A DNA stretch of 64,000 bases from Propionivibrio dicarboxylicus (GTDB taxonomy: Bacteria > Pseudomonadota > Gammaproteobacteria > Burkholderiales > Rhodocyclaceae), in NCBI RefSeq assembly GCF_900099695.1, contig NZ_FNCY01000011.1, forward strand, positions 62,001 to 126,000, read 5' to 3'. The notes beneath the pieces were generated by a model. That model was given only the letters and a program-made list of their open reading frames with translations, did not search any database and was not told the DNA's origin. Both the position numbers and the translations under genes were made by a program. Positions 8,576-17,552 of this stretch are shown here, one piece after another. Every line of letters begins with the position of its first letter. The stretch's first letter is position 1.

Positions 8576-9726
8576 AACTGCTGAGTGCCAATCACGGCGC
8601 CGGACTCGCCGCGACGCTCGCCGGCCGCGCCAATCGCACGGGCCGCGGCTTCTGCAGCGGGGTCTATCCGATCACCCCCTCGACCGAATGCATGGAATAT
8701 CTCTGCCTGCAGGAGATCGAAAAAGGCCGCGTCGTCAAGGTCGAGAGCGAACACAGCGCCATGGCCGTCTGCATCGGCGCGGCGGCAGCCGGGGCGCGCA
8801 GCTTCACCACCACCTCGTCGAACGGCCTCGCCTACATGGCCGAAAACTGCATCGCCGCCGCCTACCTGCGCCTGCCGGTGGTGATGGCGGTCGCCAACCG
8901 GACGATCGGCCCGCCCTGGAACATCTGGGCCGATCACGGCGACGCGCTGATGCTGCGCGATCACGGCCTCATCCAGTTCTATTGCGCCGACAACCAGGAA
9001 CTCTTCGACACCGTGCTGGCCGCCTTCCGGCTCGCCGAAGACCCGGCGGTGATGATGCCGGCGATGGTCTGCATGGAGGGCTTCATCCTCTCGCATACCG
9101 TCGCGCAGATCGATGTGCCCGATCAGGCGCTGGTCGATGCCTTCCTGCCGACGACGACGGTGCCGCACCGCCTCGGCGAAGCGCCGCACGCGCTGGGGCA
9201 GATCGACCTGCCGCACCAGACCGAAATGCACCGGCACCAGCATCTCTCGGCGATGAACGGCGCCGCCCGCGTCTATGCCGGCATCCAGGACGAGTTCGAG
9301 CACATCTTCGGGCGCCGGCTGGGCGACGCCGTCGTACCCTACCGCGCCGACGATGCCGAAACGCTGATCGTCTCGATGGGTACGATCGGCGCCACCGCCG
9401 AGCGCGTCGTCGACCAGCTGCGCGCCCAGGGCCAGAAGGTCGGCGCGCTGCGCGTGCGCCTCTTCCGTCCGCTGCCGAGCGAGGCCATCCGCGCCTGGTT
9501 CGCCGGTAAACAGCGCATCGCCGTGATCGACCGCGACGTCAGCCTCGGCTTCGGCGGCGTGCTCTGGGGCGAGGTCAATTCCCTCGCCGATCCGGGCACC
9601 GTGGTGCAGAGCTACCTCGCAGGACTCGGCGGCGGCGACGTCCGTCCCGAGCATATCGTCAATATGCTGGCCGATTTGCAGCCGCGCAAGAATGCCGGAC
9701 ACCCGGCGATGATGGAGGCCGCATGA
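8566..9726 (+). CDS. 2-oxoacid:acceptor oxidoreductase, alpha subunit
   Basis: This 386-residue subunit has the POR alpha N-terminal domain (SGVYPITPSTECMEYLCLQE, then VESEHSAMAVCIGAAAAGAR and TTTSSNGLAYMAENCIAAAY). Its transketolase-C-like domain spans residues about 255-350 (LIVSMGTIGATAERVVDQLR). It pairs with the beta subunit to bind and oxidatively decarboxylate a 2-keto acid to an acyl-CoA. ATG 8566 is chosen for the AGAGGTGAG ribosome site. It overlaps both neighbours (10 and 4 bases), so gamma-flavoprotein, alpha and beta are made together. Candidate substrates are aromatic or branched keto acids, pyruvate or phenylglyoxylate; sequence reading alone does not decide. Confidence 0.88.
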   Translation: MSLKLLSANHGAGLAATLAGRANRTGRGFCSGVYPITPSTECMEYLCLQEIEKGRVVKVESEHSAMAVCIGAAAAGARSFTTTSSNGLAYMAENCIAAAYLRLPVVMAVANRTIGPPWNIWADHGDALMLRDHGLIQFYCADNQELFDTVLAAFRLAEDPAVMMPAMVCMEGFILSHTVAQIDVPDQALVDAFLPTTTVPHRLGEAPHALGQIDLPHQTEMHRHQHLSAMNGAARVYAGIQDEFEHIFGRRLGDAVVPYRADDAETLIVSMGTIGATAERVVDQLRAQGQKVGALRVRLFRPLPSEAIRAWFAGKQRIAVIDRDVSLGFGGVLWGEVNSLADPGTVVQSYLAGLGGGDVRPEHIVNMLADLQPRKNAGHPAMMEAA

Positions 9727-10652
9727 TGAACGAACCCGTATTGGGCGGCATGGCCCAGACCACGCTCGACCGCCCCGATCCCCTGCTGCGCATGGGTAAC
9801 ACCAACTGCGGCGGCTGCGGCCTCTCGTCGCTGATGCAGATGATGCGCCATGCGGTCGCCGACCAGCGTGTGCACCTCGTCGTCCCCGCCTGCTGCGCCG
9901 CCGTCTCGGCCGGCATCTACCCGCAGAGCACCTACGGCGTGCCGACCCTGCTGACCACCTTCGCCTCGGCCGCCGCAGCGGCCAGCGGCATCGCCACCGT
10001 CGCCCGCATGAACGGTGAGGATACCCGCGTCATCTGCCTTGCCGGCGATGGCGGCACCTATGACATCGGCTTCGCGACGCTGTCGGCGGCGGCGGATCGC
10101 AACGAGGACGTGCTCTACATCTGCTATGACAACGAAATCTACGGCAACACCGGCGGGCAGCGCTCGTCGGCGACGCCGGCCGGCGCGGTGACGAGCAACC
10201 TGTCGAGCGCCAAGCCCGAGGAAAAGAAGGACATCCTGGCGATCATGGCGGCGCATCGCGTTCCCTATGTCGCCTCGGTCTCGCTCGCCCACGCCGAGGA
10301 CACCGTGCGCAAGCTGCGCCGCGCGCTCGACCTCAAGGGCTTCCGCTTCCTGCATGTGCTCTCGCCCTGCCCGACCGGCTGGAAATCGGAACCGGCGATG
10401 GGCATGGAACTGGTGCGGCTGGCGGTGCGCTCGGGGCTCTACCCGGTCATCGAGATCTTCGACGGCAAACGCTACGTGGTGAATATCGAGCCCGACTTCT
10501 CCGACGAGGCGCTGGACATGTATCTCTCGCTTCAGCTACGGTTCCAGAAATCGGGCATCAGCGCCGCCGGCCTGCGTCCGGCGATCGACCGCCATTGGCA
10601 GGAACTGCGCGCGCTCAGCGGGCGCATCGTGCCGGCCCGGCGCGTCGCCTGA
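9723..10652 (+). CDS. 2-oxoacid:acceptor oxidoreductase, beta subunit (TPP-binding)
   Basis: This 309-residue subunit binds thiamine pyrophosphate through GDGGTYDIGFATLSAAADRN followed by YDNEIYGNTGGQRSSATP. The cluster-ligand cysteines typical of POR beta chains appear as GNTNCGGCGLSS (near residue 29) and VPACCAAVS. The length is normal for a free-standing beta subunit. The start codon overlaps the alpha stop in ATGA. It performs the decarboxylation chemistry with the alpha subunit and passes electrons to the ferredoxin/flavoprotein part of the first gene. Confidence 0.9.
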   Translation: MMNEPVLGGMAQTTLDRPDPLLRMGNTNCGGCGLSSLMQMMRHAVADQRVHLVVPACCAAVSAGIYPQSTYGVPTLLTTFASAAAAASGIATVARMNGEDTRVICLAGDGGTYDIGFATLSAAADRNEDVLYICYDNEIYGNTGGQRSSATPAGAVTSNLSSAKPEEKKDILAIMAAHRVPYVASVSLAHAEDTVRKLRRALDLKGFRFLHVLSPCPTGWKSEPAMGMELVRLAVRSGLYPVIEIFDGKRYVVNIEPDFSDEALDMYLSLQLRFQKSGISAAGLRPAIDRHWQELRALSGRIVPARRVA

Positions 10653-10678
10653 ACCACAGACATCGGGAGAAACGGATC

Positions 10679-11239
10679 ATGCGCAAATACGTCGGGGAAC
10701 GGATCAAGGCGCTGCGCGAGGCGCAGGACATGACATTGTCCCAGGTATGCAAACTCACCGGCATCGATGAGGACCGCCTGCAAGCCTACGAGGATGGCTC
10801 GGCGGTGCCGTCGATCGGCGCCGTCATCCAGCTGTCGCGCGTGCTCGGGTCGAAGATGGCCGGACTGCTGCACGGCGGCGCCACGGTTTCGGACTCGCTC
10901 ACCATCTGCCGCTCGGGCGAATCGCTGGCGGGCGAACAGGGCGGCACCGAGCAGAGCTATTCCTACGCCTCGCTGACGCGGCCGGGCACTGTCGGCCATA
11001 CGATGGAACCCTTCCTGCTGACCTTCGACCCGAATCTTCGCCAGGGCGTGCCGATCACGCACGACGGGCAGGAATTCGTCTATGTCGTCAGCGGCGCCGT
11101 CGAACTGTTCTACGACGGGCACAGTTACCGGCTCGACACCGGCGACAGCGCCTATCTCGATTCCTCGCAGCCGCACACCTTCCACGGGCTCGGCAACGAG
11201 GTCGCGAAAGTACTCGCCGTGGTCAGTTACTCAAGCTGA
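10679..11239 (+). CDS. HTH (XRE) - cupin transcriptional regulator
   Basis: This 186-residue protein starts MRKYVGERIKALREAQDMTL, a Cro/CI-type helix-turn-helix (residues about 6-62), followed by a cupin barrel (about 110-183). Cupin motif residues are seen in ITHDGQEFVYVVSGAVELFY and DTGDSAYLDSSQPHTFHGLG. Such regulators bind a small ligand in the cupin and often control adjacent catabolic genes. ATG 10679 follows GGGAGA. It sits 26 bases after the oxidoreductase beta gene and 92 before a CoA-transferase, so it is probably part of that operon and regulates it. Confidence 0.85.
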   Translation: MRKYVGERIKALREAQDMTLSQVCKLTGIDEDRLQAYEDGSAVPSIGAVIQLSRVLGSKMAGLLHGGATVSDSLTICRSGESLAGEQGGTEQSYSYASLTRPGTVGHTMEPFLLTFDPNLRQGVPITHDGQEFVYVVSGAVELFYDGHSYRLDTGDSAYLDSSQPHTFHGLGNEVAKVLAVVSYSS

Positions 11240-11331
11240 GCCACCGCCCTCGCCGCGCGCGCCGCAGAAGCGCCGGGCACGGCCGGAACAACGGTTCCGG
11301 CCGAACAACAGATCGAATCAGGGGATACGCC

Positions 11332-12627
11332 ATGTCGGCACACACGCTGTATCTGGAAAAACGGACCATCGCCGCCGAAGCGGTGCGGCTCGTCCGCGAC
11401 AATGATGTCATCATCGTTCCCACCGGCGTCGGCGAACCGCCGACGCTGCTGGCCGAGCTGTCCGAACAGCGCCGCAGTTTCCGCGGCGTCGAAATCGCCC
11501 AGACGCTGCCGCTGCGCAAGTTCGGTTATTTCGATCCGGACACCGCCGAACACATCCGGCATACCTCCTACTTCTTCGGCCCGGCCTCGCGTCCCGGCGG
11601 CCAGGACGGCTGGATCGACTACGTCCCGGCCTACTTCTCCGAACTGCCGGTGCTGATCGAGCGCGGTCTCAACCGCGCCGACGTGGTCTTTTCGATGGCC
11701 TCCGAGATGGACGAGCACGGCTACTTCTCGCTCAGCCTCGGCGCCGACTACACCATGGCCGCGATCGCCAAGGCGCGCGCCGTCGTGCTGGAGGTGAATC
11801 CCAACGTGCCCTATGCGCACGGCAACTGCCATGTGCATATTTCGCAAGTGACGGCGCTGATCGAGAGCGAAGACCCGATCCTCGAGGTCGGTCTGCCGAA
11901 GATCGAACCGGTCCAGGCTGCGATCGGCAAATATGTCGGCGAGCTCGTCCCCGATGGCGCCACGCTGCAGATCGGCTTCGGCGGCATCCCTGATGCGGTC
12001 GTCATGCAACTGACGGAGAAGCGCGACCTCGGCGTGCACACCGAGATGATCGGCGACGGCATCATGTCGCTGGTCGAGGCCGGCGTCGTCACCAACCGCA
12101 AGAAGAACTACCGGCCGGGAAAGATGTTCGCCACCTTCGCCCTCGGCTCGCGCAAGCTGTACCGGTTCATGCATCGCAACCCGGCGCTCGAGATGCATCC
12201 GGTCGACTTCACCAACGATCCGGCGCTGGCCGGCCGCAATGACAATCTGATCGCCATCAACGCCAGCCTGCAGGTCGATCTGATCGGGCAATGCTGCTCG
12301 GAAAGCATGGGTTTCACGCCCTATTCGGGCACCGGCGGACAGGCCGACTTCGTCCGCGCCGCCAACCGCTCGCACGGCGGCAAGGCGATCATCGTCCTGC
12401 CTTCGACGGCCAAGGGCGACACGCTCTCGCGCATCGTGCCGACCCTGACGCCCGGCGCCCATGTCACGACGACGAAGAATGACGTCAATTACGTCGTCAG
12501 CGAATACGGCGTCGCCCAGCTGCGCGGCAAAACGGCCAAGCAGCGCGCCGAGGCGCTGATCGGCATCGCCCATCCCGACTTTCGCGAGGAACTGCGCGCC
12601 GCGGCTCGGAAAATGCGGCTACTCTGA
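11332..12627 (+). CDS. acetyl-CoA hydrolase / CoA-transferase family protein (Cat2-like)
   Basis: This 431-residue protein belongs to the family of 4-hydroxybutyrate CoA-transferase, acetate:succinate CoA-transferase and acetyl-CoA hydrolase. The glycine loop VPTGVGEPPTLL lies near residue 30, and the catalytic glutamate that forms the CoA-thioester intermediate is Glu238 in LGVHTEMIGDGIMSLVEAG. The C-terminal ligand loop GGQADFVRAANRSHGGKAII is intact. Next to a keto-acid oxidoreductase it could move CoA from the acyl-CoA product to another acid, conserving energy, or release acetate. Specificity cannot be assigned. Confidence 0.85.
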   Translation: MSAHTLYLEKRTIAAEAVRLVRDNDVIIVPTGVGEPPTLLAELSEQRRSFRGVEIAQTLPLRKFGYFDPDTAEHIRHTSYFFGPASRPGGQDGWIDYVPAYFSELPVLIERGLNRADVVFSMASEMDEHGYFSLSLGADYTMAAIAKARAVVLEVNPNVPYAHGNCHVHISQVTALIESEDPILEVGLPKIEPVQAAIGKYVGELVPDGATLQIGFGGIPDAVVMQLTEKRDLGVHTEMIGDGIMSLVEAGVVTNRKKNYRPGKMFATFALGSRKLYRFMHRNPALEMHPVDFTNDPALAGRNDNLIAINASLQVDLIGQCCSESMGFTPYSGTGGQADFVRAANRSHGGKAIIVLPSTAKGDTLSRIVPTLTPGAHVTTTKNDVNYVVSEYGVAQLRGKTAKQRAEALIGIAHPDFREELRAAARKMRLL

Positions 12628-12738
12628 GATACCGGCCGGACGCGCCGGCGTTTGAACGAGAACACGCCCCAAGAGTTTCAGCTGGCGTAGAATCGCGGTT
12701 CATCGCGACTTTCGCGCCTGTTTGCGGGAATCCCCGGA

Positions 12739-13650
12739 ATGTCGAAACGCCTGCCCTCGCTCAACGCCCTGCGCGTCTTTGTCGTGGTCGCCCGCCACGG
12801 CGGCGTCTCGCGCGCCTCCGAGGTGCTCAACCTGACGCACAGCGCCGTCAGCCACCAGATCCGCATCCTCCAGGAAGAGCTCGGCATCACCTTGTTCGAC
12901 AAGGCCGGGCGCGGCCTCAGCCTGACCACCGAGGGCAGCCGCTTCGCCCAGCGCGTCGAAGCGGCCTTCAACGAGATCGAGGACGCCGCCCACGAGGTCT
13001 GCACGAGTCAGCACCGGCACCTGCGCGTCGGCACCATCTCGTCCTTCGCCGCCTGCTGGCTGCTGCCGCGGATCGGCGACTTCATCTCGTCCTGCCCGGA
13101 TATCGACGTCGACGTGCAGTCGACCAACACGCCGACCGTCCTCACCCACCTCGACGCCGATGTCTCGATCGGCTTCGGCACCGGCCCGTATCCCGGCGTC
13201 TTCAGCGAACTGCTCCTGCGCGACTGGCTTTTCCCGGTCTGTTCGCCGGAATTCGCGCGCCAGTACGACCTGCACGACCATGCCTGGTTCGACGGCGTGC
13301 CGCTGATGCATTCGTCCTACGAGCCGTGGTCGCTGTGGTTCGCCGCCGCGGGGATTACAGCGAAGGAACCGGAACGCGGCATCATGTTCGACAACTCGGC
13401 GCTGATTCTGCAGGCGGCGATCAAGGGACAGGGACTCGGACTCGTCCGCCATTCGCTGGCGCACGACGATCTCGTCGCCGGACGCCTGGTGCGGCCGTTC
13501 AGCGCCGTCGTCGAGTCGCCGATGTCATATTATTTCCTGTGCCGGATGGACAAGCTGGAGACGCCGCCGGTGACGCGATTCCGGCAATGGATCAAGGAAC
13601 AGGTGGCGGCATTCCCGACGCACGTGGATCGGGCGCTCGGTAGCGCGTAA
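12739..13650 (+). CDS. LysR family transcriptional regulator (GcvA-like)
   Basis: This 303-residue protein has a typical LysR winged helix at residues 6-65 (LNALRVFVVVARHGGVSRAS, then LTHSAVSHQIRILQEELG). Its two-lobed ligand domain from about residue 92 starts LRVGTISSFAACWLLPRIGD, the pattern of the GcvA/AmpR group. It is read in the same direction as the CoA-transferase, 111 bases downstream, and ends just before the tRNA operon on the opposite strand. Its target is unknown; the keto-acid oxidoreductase cluster is the nearest candidate. Confidence 0.85.
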   Translation: MSKRLPSLNALRVFVVVARHGGVSRASEVLNLTHSAVSHQIRILQEELGITLFDKAGRGLSLTTEGSRFAQRVEAAFNEIEDAAHEVCTSQHRHLRVGTISSFAACWLLPRIGDFISSCPDIDVDVQSTNTPTVLTHLDADVSIGFGTGPYPGVFSELLLRDWLFPVCSPEFARQYDLHDHAWFDGVPLMHSSYEPWSLWFAAAGITAKEPERGIMFDNSALILQAAIKGQGLGLVRHSLAHDDLVAGRLVRPFSAVVESPMSYYFLCRMDKLETPPVTRFRQWIKEQVAAFPTHVDRALGSA

Positions 13651-13660
13651 CGAAGTATTG

Positions 13661-13736
13661 TGGCGTCCCCACGGGGATTCGAACCCCGGTACCAACCGTG
13701 AAAGGGTTGTGTCCTAGGCCTCTAGACGATGGGGAC
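13661..13736 (-). tRNA. tRNA-Glu (anticodon TTC)
   Basis: A 76-base cloverleaf including an encoded CCA end. The acceptor arm GTCCCC pairs with GGGGAC, the anticodon loop CTTTCAC gives TTC (plus-strand 13700-13702), and the T arm contains GGTTCGAATCC. It is the last gene of the four-tRNA operon. Confidence 0.97.
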
Positions 13737-13767
13737 CCGGAACCGATAAGCGCCAACGACAATGTCG

Positions 13768-13843
13768 TGGTTGCGGGGGCAGGACTTGAACCTGCGACCT
13801 TCGGGTTATGAGCCCGACGAGCTGCCAACTGCTCCACCCCGCG
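13768..13843 (-). tRNA. initiator tRNA-fMet (anticodon CAT)
   Basis: A 76-base tRNA with encoded CCA. The acceptor begins CGCGGGG and ends CCCCGCA before ACCA, giving the C1-A72 mismatch that marks bacterial initiator tRNA. The anticodon stem has the three consecutive G-C pairs (GGG/CCC) around CTCATAA. Both marks distinguish it from elongator Met or Ile2 tRNA. Confidence 0.96.
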
Positions 13844-13892
13844 CCCGATAAAGCGCTTGTTTCGCTGAATGCCAGACATCAGCGAATGAAAC

Positions 13893-13968
13893 TGGAGCGG
13901 GAGACGAGTCTCGAACTCGCGACCTCAACCTTGGCAAGGTTGCGCTCTACCAACTGAGCTACTCCCGC
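13893..13968 (-). tRNA. tRNA-Gly (anticodon GCC)
   Basis: A 76-base cloverleaf with encoded CCA. The acceptor GCGGGAG pairs with CTCCCGC, the D arm reads AGCTCAGTTGGTAGAGC, and the anticodon loop TTGCCAA gives GCC. Confidence 0.97.
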
Positions 13969-13976
13969 AGATACTT

Positions 13977-14052
13977 TGGCTCCTCGACCTGGGCTCGAAC
14001 CAGGGACCTACGGATTAACAGTCCGGCGCTCTACCGACTGAGCTATCGAGGA
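13977..14052 (-). tRNA. tRNA-Asn (anticodon GTT)
   Basis: A 76-base cloverleaf with encoded CCA. The acceptor TCCTCGA pairs with TCGAGGA, the anticodon loop CTGTTAA gives GTT, and the T loop is GGTTCGAGCC. It is the promoter-proximal gene of the operon Asn-Gly-fMet-Glu. Confidence 0.97.
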
Positions 14053-14063
14053 ACAGGCTGCGC

Positions 14064-14091
14064 ATTATATCGGCTGAAATTTCTTTCGCAA
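14064..14091 (-). promoter_or_regulatory. tRNA operon promoter
   Basis: Read on the minus strand, TTGCGA and a perfect TATAAT are separated by 16 bases. The -10 box ends only 11 bases before tRNA-Asn and is followed by the GC-rich stretch GCGCAGCC, a discriminator typical of stringently controlled stable-RNA promoters. Confidence 0.8.
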
Positions 14092-14157
14092 GCCCAATCC
14101 GCATTTTTATGCAAAGAATGCGTCTTCTTGCCGGCGCCGCTGCGCTCGCCCGCCCTC

Positions 14158-14175
14158 CGCCAGGCATGCCTGGCG
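14158..14175. repeat. 18-bp perfect palindrome after the VOC gene
   Basis: CGCCAGGCATGCCTGGCG is fully self-complementary and lies 8 bases beyond the stop of the VOC gene. It would form a strong hairpin at the mRNA end, but without a T-tract it is not a classical terminator. Confidence 0.6.
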
Positions 14176-14182
14176 TGCGCGA

Positions 14183-15241
<1,059 letters not shown>

Positions 15242-16525
15242 ATGGACAACGCAAGCATGAAAGACAACGCGTCGACCCACGGCCCCCTGGCGGGCCTGAA
15301 AGTCGTCGAGATGGGGCAACTCATTGCCGGTCCCTTCGCCTGCAAGACGCTGGGCGATTTCGGTGCCGACATCATCAAGATCGAACCGCCGAGTACCGAA
15401 TCCAGTCTGGGCGGCGACCCGCTGCGCCGCTGGCGGATGCTCAAGGACGGCACTTCCGTCTGGTGGCAGGTTCAATCGCGCAACAAGCGCTCGCTGGCGC
15501 TGAACCTGAAGGACCCGGAAGCGCAGGAAGTCGTGCGCGCACTGGCCCGCGAAGCCGATGTGCTGATCGAGAATTTCCGGCCGGGAACGCTCGAAGAATG
15601 GGGCCTCGGCCCGGATCGCCTGATGGAAATCAATCCGTCGCTGATCATCCTGCGCATCAGTGGCTATGGCCAGACCGGACCGTATCGCGACCGTCCCGGT
15701 TTTGGCGTCGTCGCCGAAGCCATGGGCGGCCTGCGTCACCTGACCGCCGAACCCGGCCGGGTGCCGGTGCGCGTCGGCGTCAGCATTGGCGATACGCTGG
15801 CGTCATTGCATGGCGTCATCGGCATCCTGATCGCCCTGCAGCACCGGAGCAAGACGGTGAGCGAGAAGCTTCCGCGCGGCGAAGGACAGGTCATCGATGT
15901 CGCGCTCTACGAGGCCGTGTTCAACTGCATGGAAAGCCTGCTGCCGGAATACAGTGCCTTCGGCGCCGTGCGCGGCCCCGCCGGCAGCGCCCTGCCGGGC
16001 ATCGCACCAACCAATGCCTACCGCTGCAAGGACGACGCCTACGCCCTCATCGCCGGTAATGGCGACAGCATTTTCCGGCGCCTGATGAAGCTGATCGGCC
16101 GCGACGACCTCGGCAACGACCCGGCGCTCGCCGACAACGCCGGCCGTGTCGCCCGCGTCGCCGAACTCGACAAGGCCATCGGCGACTGGAGCATCCAGCA
16201 CAGCGTCGAGGAAGTGCTGACGGCGCTCGACGACGCCAAGGTCCCGGCCGGCAAGATCTATTCGATCGCCGACATTGCCGCCGACCCGCATTACCAGGCG
16301 CGCGGCATGCTCGAAAACGTCGACATGGACGACGGCAGCGTTCTGGCCGTTCCCGGCATCGTGCCGAAGCTGCTCGGCACGCCCGGATCGCTGCGGACCA
16401 AGGCGCCGACACTCGGACAGCATAGCGCCGACATTCTCGGCGAACTCGGCTATTCCCCCGAATCGATCCGGGCGATGGCGGCAAAGGGCGTGATCGGCGG
16501 CATCGCCAGCGGAGACAGATCATGA
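15242..16525 (+). CDS. CaiB/BaiF family (class III) CoA-transferase
   Basis: This 427-residue enzyme transfers CoA between carboxylic acids without a ping-pong intermediate in the class I sense. Landmarks are LKVVEMGQLIAGPFACKTLG near residue 20, LADFGADIIKIEPP-like LGDFGADIIKIEPP, WWQVQSRNKRSLALNL and the catalytic aspartate region READVLIENFRPGTLEEWGL. ATG 15242 follows AAGGAA; a second ATG 15 bases later is possible. The stop overlaps the lyase gene in ATGA, so the pair likely activates a hydroxy-diacid as CoA ester and then cleaves it. The donor may be succinyl-CoA, as in citramalate or benzylsuccinate transferases. Confidence 0.88.
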   Translation: MDNASMKDNASTHGPLAGLKVVEMGQLIAGPFACKTLGDFGADIIKIEPPSTESSLGGDPLRRWRMLKDGTSVWWQVQSRNKRSLALNLKDPEAQEVVRALAREADVLIENFRPGTLEEWGLGPDRLMEINPSLIILRISGYGQTGPYRDRPGFGVVAEAMGGLRHLTAEPGRVPVRVGVSIGDTLASLHGVIGILIALQHRSKTVSEKLPRGEGQVIDVALYEAVFNCMESLLPEYSAFGAVRGPAGSALPGIAPTNAYRCKDDAYALIAGNGDSIFRRLMKLIGRDDLGNDPALADNAGRVARVAELDKAIGDWSIQHSVEEVLTALDDAKVPAGKIYSIADIAADPHYQARGMLENVDMDDGSVLAVPGIVPKLLGTPGSLRTKAPTLGQHSADILGELGYSPESIRAMAAKGVIGGIASGDRS

Positions 16526-17484
16526 CACGACTGTATTTCAACGAAGTGGCGACGCGCGACGGCTTCCAGAACGAGTGCAACTTCATCCCGACCGGAACCA
16601 AGGTCGAACTGATCGACGAATTGAGCCTGTGCGGCTATGCCAAGATCGAGGTGAGCTCCTTCACCTCGCCCAAGGCGATCCCGATGCTGCGCGATGCCGA
16701 CGAGGTGATGCACCGGATCAAGCGCGTCGCCGGCGTCGAATACACCGTCCTGGTACCGAACATGCGCGGCGCCGAACGGGCGATGCTCGCCCAGGCCGAC
16801 GAACTGAATCTCGTCATGTCGGTCTCCGAGACGCACAACCTCTCCAACCTGCGGATGCCGCGCGCCAACAGCTTCTCGGTGCTCGCCGAGGTCATCCGCG
16901 AAGTCGATGGCAAGACGCCGATCAACGTCTCGCTGTCGTGCTGCTTCGGCTGTCCGATGGAGGGGAATGTCGCCGAGGCCGACGTCCTCGCCTATGCAAA
17001 ACGCTTCGCCGATCTCGGCGTCCGCGGCATCACGATCTGCGACACCACCGGCATGGCGCACCCGGCCCAGGTCAGCCGGATGGTGGCGGGTTTTCAGCAG
17101 GCCTTCGACGCCGCCTTCCCGGCGCTGCAACTGACCCTCCATTTCCATAACACCCGCGGCATGGGACTCGCCAACGTCCTGGCAGCGGTGCAGGGCGGCG
17201 TCACCCGTTTCGACGCGTCGCTCGGCGGCCTCGGCGGATGCCCGTATGCACCGGGCGCGAGCGGCAACATCGCCAGCGAGGAAGCGATTCACATGCTGCA
17301 GGCATCGGGCCACGACACCGGCATCGACATCGACCGCCTGATGAAGATCGCCCGACAGCTGCCCCACATCGTCTCGCACGACGTGCCGAGCCAGCTCGTC
17401 AAATCCGGCCTCATCGGCGACCTGCATCCGGTGCCGGAATACGTCCGCGAACTCAGAAAGCACTACGAGGGCAGCGCCGGCTGA
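16522..17484 (+). CDS. HMG-CoA lyase family protein (3-hydroxyacyl-CoA lyase)
   Basis: This 320-residue TIM-barrel lyase belongs to the HMGL group. It carries the catalytic arginine/aspartate motif EVATRDGFQNE at the N-terminus, the metal histidines in LHFHNTRGMGLAN, the IRGI-type segment GITICDTTGMAHP and the signature loop GGLGGCPYAPGASGN with its cysteine. HMGL enzymes split a beta-hydroxyacyl-CoA into acetyl-CoA and a keto acid. Coupled to a CaiB transferase it resembles the rct/ccl pair of citramalate metabolism ((R)-citramalyl-CoA to acetyl-CoA and pyruvate), but true HMG-CoA or another substrate is equally possible. Confidence 0.87.
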   Translation: MTRLYFNEVATRDGFQNECNFIPTGTKVELIDELSLCGYAKIEVSSFTSPKAIPMLRDADEVMHRIKRVAGVEYTVLVPNMRGAERAMLAQADELNLVMSVSETHNLSNLRMPRANSFSVLAEVIREVDGKTPINVSLSCCFGCPMEGNVAEADVLAYAKRFADLGVRGITICDTTGMAHPAQVSRMVAGFQQAFDAAFPALQLTLHFHNTRGMGLANVLAAVQGGVTRFDASLGGLGGCPYAPGASGNIASEEAIHMLQASGHDTGIDIDRLMKIARQLPHIVSHDVPSQLVKSGLIGDLHPVPEYVRELRKHYEGSAG

Positions 17485-17552
17485 TACAGGGATCGCCGAT
17501 GCAGGCACGCCGCTCATTCGCGGCAATCAAATAACAAACGAGGAGAGTCAAA

